From: Prevotella sp. UBA7594
GTDB taxonomy: Bacteria; Bacteroidota; Bacteroidia; Bacteroidales; Bacteroidaceae
DNA: 16,968 nucleotides
Reading direction: 5' to 3'
Assembly: GCA_002490315.1 (NCBI GenBank)
Contig: DLKG01000066.1
Coordinates: 2,189 to 19,156, forward strand
The notes beneath the pieces were generated by a model that ran no database searches, had not been told where the DNA came from, and worked only from the letters and a program-made list of their open reading frames with translations. A program made the translations under genes and the position numbers. Shown here in pieces: positions 5,837 through 13,679 of the stretch (position 1 is the stretch's first letter; the number at the start of each line of letters is the position of its first letter).

Positions 5837-7975
5837 ATGAACAGGAAGAATATACTCTTGGCAATGATGTTCCTCGTTGGCACTCCAGCCATCGCGCAGA
5901 AAATCTCGCCCAACACAGCAATCAAGCTCGGAGAAGTGTCGGCGGCAAAGCGCCTCAAGGCAGCGACGCCCCAGACCTTCAGCGCCTTCGTCACCATTAG
6001 CGACCCCGCCGCCGTGGCAGAGATGCAGGCGCTCGGAGTCAACGTGACGTCTACGATGGGCGACAATCTCGTCGTTGCCACCATCCCCTACAGTGCCGTA
6101 CAGGCAGTGGCAGCACTCGACGGCGTCGTGAACATCCAGGCAGGCACAGAGGCACGCATGCTCCTCGACACGGCACGCAAAGAGGCAAAGGTAGACAACT
6201 GCCAGTCGACCACGTCGAGCCTCGGCTCCTTTACCGGCAAGGGCGTTGTGGTGGGCATCGTTGACGGAGGATTCGAGTATGGACATGCCGCTTTCCTCAA
6301 CGCCGACCGTAGCGACACGCGCATAAAGCGCGTCTGGGACCAGAACTCCACAGCCGGCAACTCTCCCGTAGCCTTCGGTTACGGCACGGAGTACAAGTCG
6401 TACGAGGAAATAAAGGCGGCTGCCTACGACCGCACCAACTCCTTTCACGGCTCACACGTGGCAAACATCGCTGCCGGTGGCGACCGTGACTGCGCCTACT
6501 ACGGCGTGGCACCCGACGCCGACATCGTGCTCGTCAGCTTCAACGAGGAGACCGACAAGATTGCCGAGGGCATAAAGTACTGTTTTGACTATGCCGAGAG
6601 CGTCGGCAAGCCATGCGTCGTGAACATCAGCCTCGGCTCTCATCTCGGTCCCCACGACGGCACGTCGAGCACCGACCAGGCGTTTGCCTCACTCGTCGGT
6701 CCGGGACGCATCATCGTCGGTGCCGCAGGCAACGAGGGCAGCGACAATCTGCACGCAATGAAGACATTCGCCGACGGCGACACCGAAATGAAGACAATCA
6801 TCGGATTCAACTCCTCATCCTCTTACTCCAGCCAGGCCTACGTGGACATCTGGGGCGACAAAAACTCTCCAATAAGCGTCAAGGTGATTGCCATCGATGC
6901 CCTCAAGGGCAAGACAATGGCAGCCTCGCCGGCAGTGTCGACAGATGGCGAGGAGAATGTCTCCTACGTGTTCCCTGACGGAAGCGGAGTGGTCGCCGAC
7001 CTGACGCTCGCACGCCAGAACAACCCCCTCAACGGACGCACGGAGGTGCTCCTCAAGCTGCGTGCCTCAAGCATTGGAGATAACCGCAAGGTGGCTATCG
7101 TCGTGAGCGGTGAGGCTGGCTCAACAGTTCACATGTGGAACAACGCCAGCGGTGGCTATTTCATGAGCGGCGACCGCCGCGGATGGACTGACGGCGACAC
7201 TGAATACACGGTGGGAGAGCTCGGAGGCGTCAGCAAGGACGTCATCACCGTCGGCTCCTACAACACCAAGATGAGTTATACTGCTCTTGACGGCAACGAG
7301 TACGGATTCAACTCTAAAGTCACCGGAAATGTGGGCGAACGCTCGCTCTTCTCAAGCTGCGGTCCTACCGTCGACGGACGCACAAAGCCTGACGTGACGG
7401 CTCCCGGATGCGCCCTCGTCTCTGCCACGTCGCGCTATTACTACTCCTTCTCTGCCACTACGGCGGCTGGCAAGAGCAACGACTGCTACTACGACGCGAA
7501 CGCCGGTACATCAATGGCTTCGCCGTTTGTGGCAGGCACCGTCGCTCTCTGGCTCCAGGCCAATCCTAATCTCACTCCGGAGGACGTGCGCGCAATTCTT
7601 GAGAAGACCTCTCGTCACGACTTTTACACCGGACTGAAGGCCAATTGCGACCCCAACCAGTGGGGAGCAGGCAAAATCGACGCCTTCAGCGGACTCCGGC
7701 AGGCTCTGAATACCACAGGCGTCAGCGATGCCACCGTCGGCGACGACATGTTCAGCATCGTCACCGACCGCTCTGCACACACAGCTCAGTTCTTCTTCGG
7801 CTCTGCCGACGGCAGCGCCAAGATGGCTGTCTACAACACGATGGGGCAGCAAGTCTACGCCAAGCAACTCTCGGCAAGCGGCGAGACGGTTGACCTCTCG
7901 CATCTCGGCAGCGGAGTCTTCGTCTTCAAGCTACAGCAGGGCGACAGCGTGAAGGCTGTGAAGGCGGCAATGTAA
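5837..7975 (+). CDS. Secreted S8 (subtilisin-like) serine protease with T9SS type A-like tail
   Basis: A 712-residue endopeptidase of the subtilase family, predicted to act outside the cell. In order: signal peptide (1-20, cleavage near AIA-Q), a propeptide-like region (about 48-105, with the FVTISDPAAV...VVATIPYSAV pattern of an I9-type inhibitor fold), then the catalytic domain. The triad is Asp143 in VVGIVDGG, His204 in HGSHVAN and Ser559 in GTSMASPFVAG; the oxyanion-hole Asn is N299 in AAGNEG. All key residues are present. About 260 residues separate N299 from S559, against about 66 in subtilisin, so a whole domain is inserted (roughly 315-460). A T9SS-like tail (about 630-712: MAVYNTMGQQVYAKQL, GVFVFKLQQGD) ends in KAAM rather than a lysine-rich end. 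It follows the three-gene operon by 139 nt, with a hairpin and a very A-rich leader between. Substrate unknown. Confidence 0.93.
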   Translation: MNRKNILLAMMFLVGTPAIAQKISPNTAIKLGEVSAAKRLKAATPQTFSAFVTISDPAAVAEMQALGVNVTSTMGDNLVVATIPYSAVQAVAALDGVVNIQAGTEARMLLDTARKEAKVDNCQSTTSSLGSFTGKGVVVGIVDGGFEYGHAAFLNADRSDTRIKRVWDQNSTAGNSPVAFGYGTEYKSYEEIKAAAYDRTNSFHGSHVANIAAGGDRDCAYYGVAPDADIVLVSFNEETDKIAEGIKYCFDYAESVGKPCVVNISLGSHLGPHDGTSSTDQAFASLVGPGRIIVGAAGNEGSDNLHAMKTFADGDTEMKTIIGFNSSSSYSSQAYVDIWGDKNSPISVKVIAIDALKGKTMAASPAVSTDGEENVSYVFPDGSGVVADLTLARQNNPLNGRTEVLLKLRASSIGDNRKVAIVVSGEAGSTVHMWNNASGGYFMSGDRRGWTDGDTEYTVGELGGVSKDVITVGSYNTKMSYTALDGNEYGFNSKVTGNVGERSLFSSCGPTVDGRTKPDVTAPGCALVSATSRYYYSFSATTAAGKSNDCYYDANAGTSMASPFVAGTVALWLQANPNLTPEDVRAILEKTSRHDFYTGLKANCDPNQWGAGKIDAFSGLRQALNTTGVSDATVGDDMFSIVTDRSAHTAQFFFGSADGSAKMAVYNTMGQQVYAKQLSASGETVDLSHLGSGVFVFKLQQGDSVKAVKAAM

Positions 7976-8001
7976 GGGATGAAAAGAAATCTTCAAAAAA
8001 A

Positions 8002-8033
8002 CTTGTACGGCAAGAAAAAAAGCAGTAACTTTG
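8002..8033 (+). promoter_or_regulatory. Promoter for the L31 gene
   Basis: The -7 box TAACTTTG (8026-8033) matches TAnnTTTG exactly. A CTTG at 8002-8005 lies 20 nt upstream as a weaker -33 box. This gives a leader of about 45 nt before the ATG at 8088 and separates L31 transcription from the protease gene. Confidence 0.65.
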
Positions 8034-8087
8034 CAGCCATAAACGCTCAAAGCGACATTTTTTTAACATACAAACAATAAATTCAAA

Positions 8088-8339
8088 ATGAAGAAAGGTA
8101 TTCATCCAGAAAACTATCGCCCCGTCGTATTCAAGGATATGTCCAACGGCGATATGTTCCTTACAAAGTCTACATGCAAGACTACAGAGACAGTAGAGTT
8201 TGAAGGCGAAACTTACCCTGTGGTAAAAGTCGAAATCTCAAGCACATCTCACCCGTTCTACACTGGTAAGAGCAAGCTCGTCGATACAGCAGGTCGCGTA
8301 GACAAGTTCATGAGCCGCTACGCAAAGGTTCGCAAGTAA
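8088..8339 (+). CDS. rpmE2: 50S ribosomal protein L31 type B
   Basis: The 83-residue product is a type B L31, a small protein of the large ribosomal subunit that bridges the 50S central protuberance to the 30S head. It starts [17 protein letters not shown] and contains the family signatures [22 protein letters not shown] and [14 protein letters not shown]. It lacks the zinc-binding CxxC motifs of type A L31; the single cysteine is in STCK. In many bacteria the zinc-free type B form replaces type A under zinc limitation, but in Bacteroidetes it is commonly the housekeeping copy. It has its own promoter and terminator and so is monocistronic. Length is normal and the start is preceded by an A/T-rich initiation region. 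Confidence 0.97.
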   Translation: MKKGIHPENYRPVVFKDMSNGDMFLTKSTCKTTETVEFEGETYPVVKVEISSTSHPFYTGKSKLVDTAGRVDKFMSRYAKVRK

Positions 8340-8398
8340 GGAAAAGAAGAACGAGATACAACCAAATAGATTATTCTATTTTTTTTGATATGCACATC

Positions 8399-8451
8399 GA
8401 AAGTGTGTTCTCCGCGTAGTTGCATATGCGCAGGGAACACACTTTCTTTTT
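8399..8451 (+). terminator. Rho-independent terminator after L31
   Basis: A perfect 12-bp stem, GAAAGTGTGTTC (8399-8410) with GAACACACTTTC (8435-8446), is followed by five T residues. The 24-nt loop contains a further short GCG/CGC pairing. It lies 60 nt after the L31 stop. Confidence 0.9.
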
Positions 8452-8569
8452 GCCTATACATGTCCATTCTTGTCTGACATTTGGCATTATATTTTAATTC
8501 CGCATTTCTGCAGACGGGATTTCTGCCGCCCCTTCATTTAACACTTAACATTTAACATTACAATAAATA

Positions 8570-9508
8570 ATGAATTTCCTCGAAACCCTTAGGCGGCGTG
8601 CGCTGATAGCGTTCCTCGCTGCCCTTTCCTTCATTGCCGTCTCCTGCGGCGACGACAACGACGGCGACGGCAACGGCTCCGGTTCCGGCCAATCCTCCAC
8701 AGAGCGCAACGACAATGCCAACACTGTCACCACCGAGCGTGCCGTGACGCGCCTCGAATTTCCAGCCCTGAAGAAGGAAGGACGCCAGAAGATAATCGTG
8801 CACCGCCTCTCCAACACGTCCTACGACAAGGACGCCATCAACTTCTGTACCGAATGGGACTGCGACCTGAAGTCGCAGCGCTGGTCGTGCTATCAGCTCC
8901 ACCATGGCTTCACGGGCAGCTATTCGCGCGTGGCTGACTTCACATTCGACCCCGATCTCAGCCCGAGCGACTATTATTCGGAGTATCTTTTCTTTCCCGG
9001 ATTCCAGCGTGGCCACATCTGCCCGAGCTACGACCGCACTTTCTCGCAGGAGGCCAACACGCAGACCTTCTACATGTCGAACATGCAGCCGCAATACGGA
9101 ACGTTCAACGCTTCCTCGGGCAGCAACGTCGGACTGTGGCTCCGCATGGAGCGCATCCTTCAGAAATGGGCGAAGAGCCTCTCTGCCACGGACACTATCT
9201 TTGTTTGCAAGGGCGGAACAATAGACAAGAGCGAGAACATCATAAAGCGCATCGACGGCAAGCTCATCGTGCCCAAGTACTTCTTCATGGCCATACTCCG
9301 AAAGACGAAGTTCGGCTATGCAGCTATGGGCTTCTGGTCGGAGCAGACCAATGAATGGCGTACTAATGAGACGCTTCTCAGCCATGCCATGTCTATCGAC
9401 GAGCTGGAGCAGCTTACCGGACTCGACTTCTTCTGCAACCTGCCCGACAAGACGGAGCAGGAGGTGGAGGCACGCTTCACGCCCTCGGTGTGGGCAGAGC
9501 TCCGTTAG
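8570..9508 (+). CDS. DNA/RNA non-specific endonuclease (NUC1/Serratia family), lipoprotein
   Basis: A 312-residue beta-beta-alpha-metal nuclease, predicted to cut DNA and RNA outside the cytoplasm. The N-terminus is a lipoprotein signal with lipobox AVSC (Cys26), followed by GDDNDGD, an acidic stretch like the Bacteroidetes surface-export signal, and a Gly/Ser linker. Aligning to Serratia nuclease by motif, QRGHICPSYDR (146-156) is the active-site block: Arg147, general base His149, but Gln146 where the family usually has Asp (DRGH). Asn180 in TFN matches the magnesium ligand N119, and Glu194 in LWLRMERIL matches E127. The last 32 nt overlap the convergent symporter gene. No immunity gene is adjacent, which fits nutrient or phosphate scavenging, or removal of extracellular DNA, better than a toxin. 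The start is set by the signal peptide and the AT-rich sequence before it. Confidence 0.92.
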   Translation: MNFLETLRRRALIAFLAALSFIAVSCGDDNDGDGNGSGSGQSSTERNDNANTVTTERAVTRLEFPALKKEGRQKIIVHRLSNTSYDKDAINFCTEWDCDLKSQRWSCYQLHHGFTGSYSRVADFTFDPDLSPSDYYSEYLFFPGFQRGHICPSYDRTFSQEANTQTFYMSNMQPQYGTFNASSGSNVGLWLRMERILQKWAKSLSATDTIFVCKGGTIDKSENIIKRIDGKLIVPKYFFMAILRKTKFGYAAMGFWSEQTNEWRTNETLLSHAMSIDELEQLTGLDFFCNLPDKTEQEVEARFTPSVWAELR

Positions 9509-10931
9509 ACTGTCGGCAGCAGCCGCTCAGCCACAGTCCGGCGAATGTGAGCAGGCCGTTTATCATCAGCATCTCGTAGCCGAAGCGGTAGCCATAAAGC
9601 TGCTGCACGGCTGCATCGACGGCGAGGCATAGCATCGGCGAAGCGACGGCAATGAACGGCACGAGGCGGTCGGCGACACGGCGGCGCGTGAAGAGTCCGA
9701 AGGCGAAGAGTCCGAGCAACGGACCGTAGGTGTAGGAGCACAGCACGTAGATGGCATCGATGACGCTCGTGGAGTTGAGCGCACGGAAAAGCAGAATGAA
9801 CACCACGAACACCACAGCCACTCCGACGTGTGCACGCCTGCGCAGTCGCTCGTCGGACGGGCGTCCGCAGACGTCCACGCAGAAGCTCGTCGTCAGTGCG
9901 GTGAGGGCGGAGTCGGCGCTTGAGAACGACGCTGCCACGATGCCTATCGTGAACAGAACGGTGACCGTCTCGCCGAGTCTGCCCGTAGCGGCGAACATAG
10001 GAAGGAGATCGTCGCCGCTTGCAGGCAGCTCCACGCCCTCCCTCCGGGCAAGCATCATGAGCAGCACGCCCAATGCCATGAACAGCAGATTGGCGGGCAC
10101 GAAGGCGAAACCATACGTACACACATCCTTCCTGGCCTCACGTAGCGATTTGCACGTGAGGTTTTTTTGCATCATGTCCTGGTCGAGTCCGGTCATCACG
10201 ATGGCTATGAACGCTCCGCTGAAGAACTGCTTCCAGAAGTTCTGAGTGGAGAAGAAGTCGTCCATGACGAACATTCGGCTGTGGCTGTCGGCAGCGATGG
10301 CTTGCACGGCGTCGGGGAGGGTCATGCCGAGCTGCCGCGTCACGTTATATATAATAAGGAGTAGGGCAGAGAACATGCAGAGCGTCTGGAAGGTGTCGGT
10401 CCAGACGAGCGTCTTTATGCCTCCGCGCCGCGTGTAGAGCCATATAAGGAGCGTCATGCCGACTACGGTAACGGGGAAGGGAATGCCTGCTGCGTCCATG
10501 ACGAAGCGCTGGAGAATGATGCACACGACGTAGAATCTCACGGCGGCTCCCGTCATCTTTGAGATGAGGAAAAAGCAAGCTCCCGTCTTGTAGGAGCCTT
10601 TCCCAAGACGCTCCTTGAGGTAGGAGTAGATGGTGGTGAGGTTGAGGCGATAGTAGACGGGCAGTAGCACGAAGGCAATGGCAAAGTAGCCAAGGATGAA
10701 GCCAAGGCACGTCTGTATGTAAGTCATGTCGGAACGCATCACCATTCCCGGCACGCTGACAAAGGTGATGCCGGAGATTGACGCCCCGACCATGCCGAAC
10801 GCCACCATGTACCACGGAGAGCGGCGGTTGGCGCGGAAGAACGTCTCGTTGTCGGAATGGCGGTTGGCAGTCAGTCGGCTGAAGAGCATGAGCGCCGCGA
10901 AGTAAGCGGCTACAGTAAGGAGTATTGTCAT
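9477..10931 (-). CDS. Sodium:solute symporter (SSS family) permease
   Basis: A 484-residue inner-membrane transporter of the SSS family (LeuT fold, about 13 predicted helices) that couples sodium entry to uptake of a small solute. Family features include the MVGASISGITFVSVPG stretch in the first core helix (47-62), GGIKTLVWTDTFQTL (170-184), TGLDQDMMQKNL (247-258) and the Na2-site-type helix with AASFSSADSALTALTTSF (333-350). The solute cannot be read from sequence: sugars, sialic acid, amino acids and nucleosides are all handled by this family. The C-terminus (about 470-484) is short, polar and ends within the nuclease gene on the other strand. The start at 10931 gives a normal first helix; a -7 box lies within the divergent palindrome about 26 nt upstream. 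Confidence 0.93.
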   Translation of the reverse strand: MTILLTVAAYFAALMLFSRLTANRHSDNETFFRANRRSPWYMVAFGMVGASISGITFVSVPGMVMRSDMTYIQTCLGFILGYFAIAFVLLPVYYRLNLTTIYSYLKERLGKGSYKTGACFFLISKMTGAAVRFYVVCIILQRFVMDAAGIPFPVTVVGMTLLIWLYTRRGGIKTLVWTDTFQTLCMFSALLLIIYNVTRQLGMTLPDAVQAIAADSHSRMFVMDDFFSTQNFWKQFFSGAFIAIVMTGLDQDMMQKNLTCKSLREARKDVCTYGFAFVPANLLFMALGVLLMMLARREGVELPASGDDLLPMFAATGRLGETVTVLFTIGIVAASFSSADSALTALTTSFCVDVCGRPSDERLRRRAHVGVAVVFVVFILLFRALNSTSVIDAIYVLCSYTYGPLLGLFAFGLFTRRRVADRLVPFIAVASPMLCLAVDAAVQQLYGYRFGYEMLMINGLLTFAGLWLSGCCRQSNGALPTPRA

Positions 10932-10955
10932 GTGTGTTGTTTTGATTTTTGTTGT

Positions 10956-10994
10956 GCAAAATTAGCTTATTTCTTTTATTTGAGCTAATTTTGC
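10956..10994. promoter_or_regulatory. Divergent palindrome with a -7 box on each strand
   Basis: GCAAAATTAGCT (10956-10967) and AGCTAATTTTGC (10983-10994) are perfect 12-bp complements around a 15-nt spacer. Each arm contains TAATTTTG, the Bacteroidetes -7 pattern, facing outward: minus strand toward the symporter, plus strand toward the phosphoesterase. No clear -33 boxes are visible at the usual distance. Two polymerases could not easily bind at once, and a dimeric regulator could use the same symmetry. Confidence 0.6.
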
Positions 10995-11038
10995 AGGTCA
11001 AAGTAACGTAAAGGTTTTATAAAGGTATTCTAATTGCA

Positions 11039-12556
11039 ATGATAATGAAAAATGATAAGGGTAAATTTGTGAAGACAAAAAGAATGGCACGTATGAGCTT
11101 GAAAGTCTTCATTGGATTACTTTTTTTCGTTGGTCTTGTCAGCGGTAAGCCTGCCGACAAGGCTGTGTTGTTGAAGGGCACTGTCGTCGACGAGGAGGGC
11201 AGAGGCATTGCCGGAGTCGTCGTCAACAACGGTAGGGAGTTTTGCCGCACCGACCGCCACGGCGCGTGGCAACTGCTCACTGACTCCACCGTGAGCAAGT
11301 TTGTGAGCATCTCCACTCCGCGCGAGTGCGTGCTCCCGCAGACCGACGGCATAGCATCTGGCTTTTACATCCCCGTCGGTGAGGCGTTTCGCCACAAGAC
11401 CGCCAACATCTTCCGGCTGCAACGCCGCGACAGCATCTCCGACCATTTCCACTATATAGCCATCAGCGACCCGCAGATTCTCAACGCCCACGACATGAAG
11501 CGCTGGCGCACGGAGACCGTGGCGGCTATCATGCGCACAGCGTCGCAGCTGAGGAAGACGGGAGATGTCGTCGGCATGACGCTCGGCGACATCGTGTTCG
11601 ACAACATGAACATCTATCCGCAGTACGTGAAGTCTATCAGAAACCGGCGCATGACGTTCTTCCAGTGTATCGGCAACCACGACTTCGAGAAGGCGTATGC
11701 CGACTTGCATAATTCGGAACTGGGCGTGGAGAAGTATGCCGAACGGATGTTCGGGAAGTATTTCGGTCCGGTAAACTATTCGTTCAACATCGGAAAGGCG
11801 CACGTCGTGACGATTAAGAACATCAATTATCGGGGCGGATGCAAATATGAAGAGGAGATTACTGACGAGGATCTGCAATGGCTGAAGCGCGACCTTAGCT
11901 ATGTGTCGAAGAACATGGTGGTCATCCTGAACATGCACGCGCCTGCATGGAACTCCATGGAGCCTATCGACAACATCCTTAACGCCGACCGGCTGAGAGA
12001 ACTGCTTGCGCCTTTCGAGGCGCACGTCTTCGCCGGACACACGCATTTCTTCGAGAATGTGGAGGTGGCGCCGACGCTCTATCAGCACAACATCGCCGCT
12101 GCCTGCGGCGCGTGGTGGACGAGCAATCTCAATCGCGACGGTGCGCCCAACGGCTATATGGTCGTTGACGTGGACGGCACGAAGCTGACGTGGAAGTACA
12201 AGTCGGCGAATGTAAAGGGCGACTGCCAGATGCGTGTCTACAAGCCTGGGGAGTTTCGCACGCAGAAGGATTGCTTCGTGGCTAACGTGTGGGAATGGGA
12301 TCCCCACTGCCGCGTAGTGTGGTATGAGGACGGCAAGTACAAGGGACTCATGCAGCGCTTTACGGACAATGACGAGGCTTTCCTTCTGACGAAACCGAAG
12401 AAACACCAGCTCGCGAAGACCTGCCATCTCTTCCGTGCACGCCCTTCGTCGAAGAAGTATCGCTACATGAAGATTATCTTCATCAATCGTTTCGGGGAAA
12501 CATTCATCTGGAAATTTGAAAACAAAAACAATCGCCCGTTCCTGTTGGACAAGTAA
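11039..12556 (+). CDS. Secreted calcineurin-like metallophosphoesterase
   Basis: A 505-residue predicted exported phosphoesterase of the Bacteroidales three-domain type: N-terminal beta domain (about 42-130, carboxypeptidase-regulatory-like, with KGTVVDEEGRGIAGVVV), catalytic domain (about 135-345) and C-terminal beta domain (about 385-500). Metal-site motifs are SDPQ (Asp144, with Gln where many relatives have His), GDIVFD (Asp184), GNHD (213-215), NMH (His300) and GHTH (334-336), so the binuclear site is essentially complete. It probably hydrolyses phosphomono- or diesters in the periplasm or at the surface; the substrate is unknown. A hydrophobic segment at 20-36 looks like a signal peptide, but with a 22-residue basic lead. 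ATG at 11084 or 11093 would give a more usual signal, so the start is uncertain. It diverges from the symporter gene, suggesting joint use of a phosphorylated compound. Confidence 0.92.
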   Translation: MIMKNDKGKFVKTKRMARMSLKVFIGLLFFVGLVSGKPADKAVLLKGTVVDEEGRGIAGVVVNNGREFCRTDRHGAWQLLTDSTVSKFVSISTPRECVLPQTDGIASGFYIPVGEAFRHKTANIFRLQRRDSISDHFHYIAISDPQILNAHDMKRWRTETVAAIMRTASQLRKTGDVVGMTLGDIVFDNMNIYPQYVKSIRNRRMTFFQCIGNHDFEKAYADLHNSELGVEKYAERMFGKYFGPVNYSFNIGKAHVVTIKNINYRGGCKYEEEITDEDLQWLKRDLSYVSKNMVVILNMHAPAWNSMEPIDNILNADRLRELLAPFEAHVFAGHTHFFENVEVAPTLYQHNIAAACGAWWTSNLNRDGAPNGYMVVDVDGTKLTWKYKSANVKGDCQMRVYKPGEFRTQKDCFVANVWEWDPHCRVVWYEDGKYKGLMQRFTDNDEAFLLTKPKKHQLAKTCHLFRARPSSKKYRYMKIIFINRFGETFIWKFENKNNRPFLLDK

Positions 12557-12574
12557 AAAAATATTGCAAAAACA

Positions 12575-12631
12575 GCGCCCTGTAAGTGCAAAAACATTGG
12601 TTTTTCAAATGCTTTTGCTCTTACAGGGCGC
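12575..12631. terminator. Hairpin between convergent genes, terminator mainly for trxB
   Basis: GCGCCCTGTAAG (12575-12586) pairs perfectly with CTTACAGGGCGC (12620-12631), and the stem continues after one mismatch with GCAAAA/TTTTGC (12588-12593 with 12613-12618). Read on the minus strand it is followed by TGTTTTTGC, a modest U tract, so it suits trxB best. On the plus strand it follows the phosphoesterase stop by 18 nt but lacks a U tract. Confidence 0.75.
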
Positions 12632-12716
12632 GCTTGCGTCATAGCCAATACGTGGCTTTGATTTCTATAATTTCTTTTTAGTCTTTGTTTTCTATAAATC
12701 CGAAACTTCAGTTGAT

Positions 12717-13664
12717 TTACAGATTGTGCTCCGTCAGCCAGCGTTCTGCCTCAAGAGCGGCCTTGCAGCCCGAACCGGCAGCCACGATGGCCTGGCGATA
12801 AACAGGATCGGCGCAGTCGCCGGCTGCGAATACACCGTCGACATTGGTGCGAGGCGTGGAGCCAATGGTCTTTATGAAGCCCGTCTCGTCGCAGTCGACG
12901 TAGGGACGGAACACGTCAGTGTTGGGCTTGTGGCCGATGGCAAGGAAGAAGCCGTCAATGGCAATGTCGTAGTGGGTTTCGTCGGGCTCACCCTTGCGCT
13001 TCACAAGGTGGGCACCCTCTACGCCGTCCTCACCGAAGAGTCCCTCGGTGTTGTGCTCGTAGAGAATCTCGATTTTGTCGTTGTCCTCCACGCGCTTCTT
13101 CATAACGTCGGACGCACGCAGGTAAGGCTTGCGCACAATCATGTACACCTTCTTGCACAGACCGGCGAGATAGAGAGCTTCCTCGCAGGCTGTGTCGCCG
13201 CCGCCAACGACAGCCACGGTGCGCTTGCGGTAGAAGAAGCCGTCGCACGTGGCGCATGCGCTCACGCCCTGTCCGTTGTATTTCTTCTCGTCGGCAAGAC
13301 CGAGGTATTTGGCACTCGCTCCGGTGGCGATGATTACCGTGTCGGCCTCAATCTCCACTCCGGTGTCGGTGGTCAGCACGTAGGGCTTCTTTGAGAAGTC
13401 GGCCTTGGCGATGCTTCCCTCGCGCATGTCTACGCCGAAGCGCAGGGCCTGCTGGCGCAGATCCTGCATCATCTGGTTGCCGTCGACGCCCTCCGGATAG
13501 CCGGGGAAGTTCTCGACGATTGTAGTCTGTGTGAGCTGTCCGCCTGTCTGAATACCGCAGTATTCCACGGGGCTGAGATTGGCGCGACCTGCATATATGG
13601 CGGCTGTGTAGCCTGCCGGACCGCTGCCGATGATGAGGCAGCGTACGTGTTCTCTATTCTCCAT
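12717..13664 (-). CDS. trxB: Thioredoxin reductase
   Basis: A 315-residue low-molecular-weight thioredoxin-disulfide reductase: cytoplasmic FAD enzyme that passes electrons from NADPH to thioredoxin. It shows the FAD-binding GSGPAGYTAAIYAGRA (13-28), the redox-active CATC (Cys137 and Cys140), the NAD(P)-binding GGGDTACEEA (154-163), VRKPYLRAS (177-185) in the place where the family's HRRxxxRA motif binds the NADPH 2'-phosphate, and the C-terminal FAD motif AAGDCAD (280-286). Length is normal and all key residues are present. It lies 15 nt downstream of the thiol peroxidase gene on the same strand with no terminator between, so the two are probably one transcript. A hairpin downstream likely ends it. 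Confidence 0.97.
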   Translation of the reverse strand: MENREHVRCLIIGSGPAGYTAAIYAGRANLSPVEYCGIQTGGQLTQTTIVENFPGYPEGVDGNQMMQDLRQQALRFGVDMREGSIAKADFSKKPYVLTTDTGVEIEADTVIIATGASAKYLGLADEKKYNGQGVSACATCDGFFYRKRTVAVVGGGDTACEEALYLAGLCKKVYMIVRKPYLRASDVMKKRVEDNDKIEILYEHNTEGLFGEDGVEGAHLVKRKGEPDETHYDIAIDGFFLAIGHKPNTDVFRPYVDCDETGFIKTIGSTPRTNVDGVFAAGDCADPVYRQAIVAAGSGCKAALEAERWLTEHNL

Positions 13665-13679
13665 TTGTGTATATAAAGT

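Noticed and set aside
8570..9508. Secreted nuclease toxin with immunity gene
   Set aside because: No small adjacent immunity-like gene and no polymorphic-toxin N-terminal domains; the next gene is a convergent transporter.
11117..12427. 436-codon minus-strand ORF opposite the metallophosphoesterase
   Set aside because: The plus-strand frame contains all the metal-binding motifs in order; the opposite frame shows none of any family.
12643..12657. Short AGCCA/TGGCT hairpin between the phosphoesterase and trxB genes
   Set aside because: Only 5 bp with no U tract of note; the larger hairpin at 12575-12631 explains termination better.
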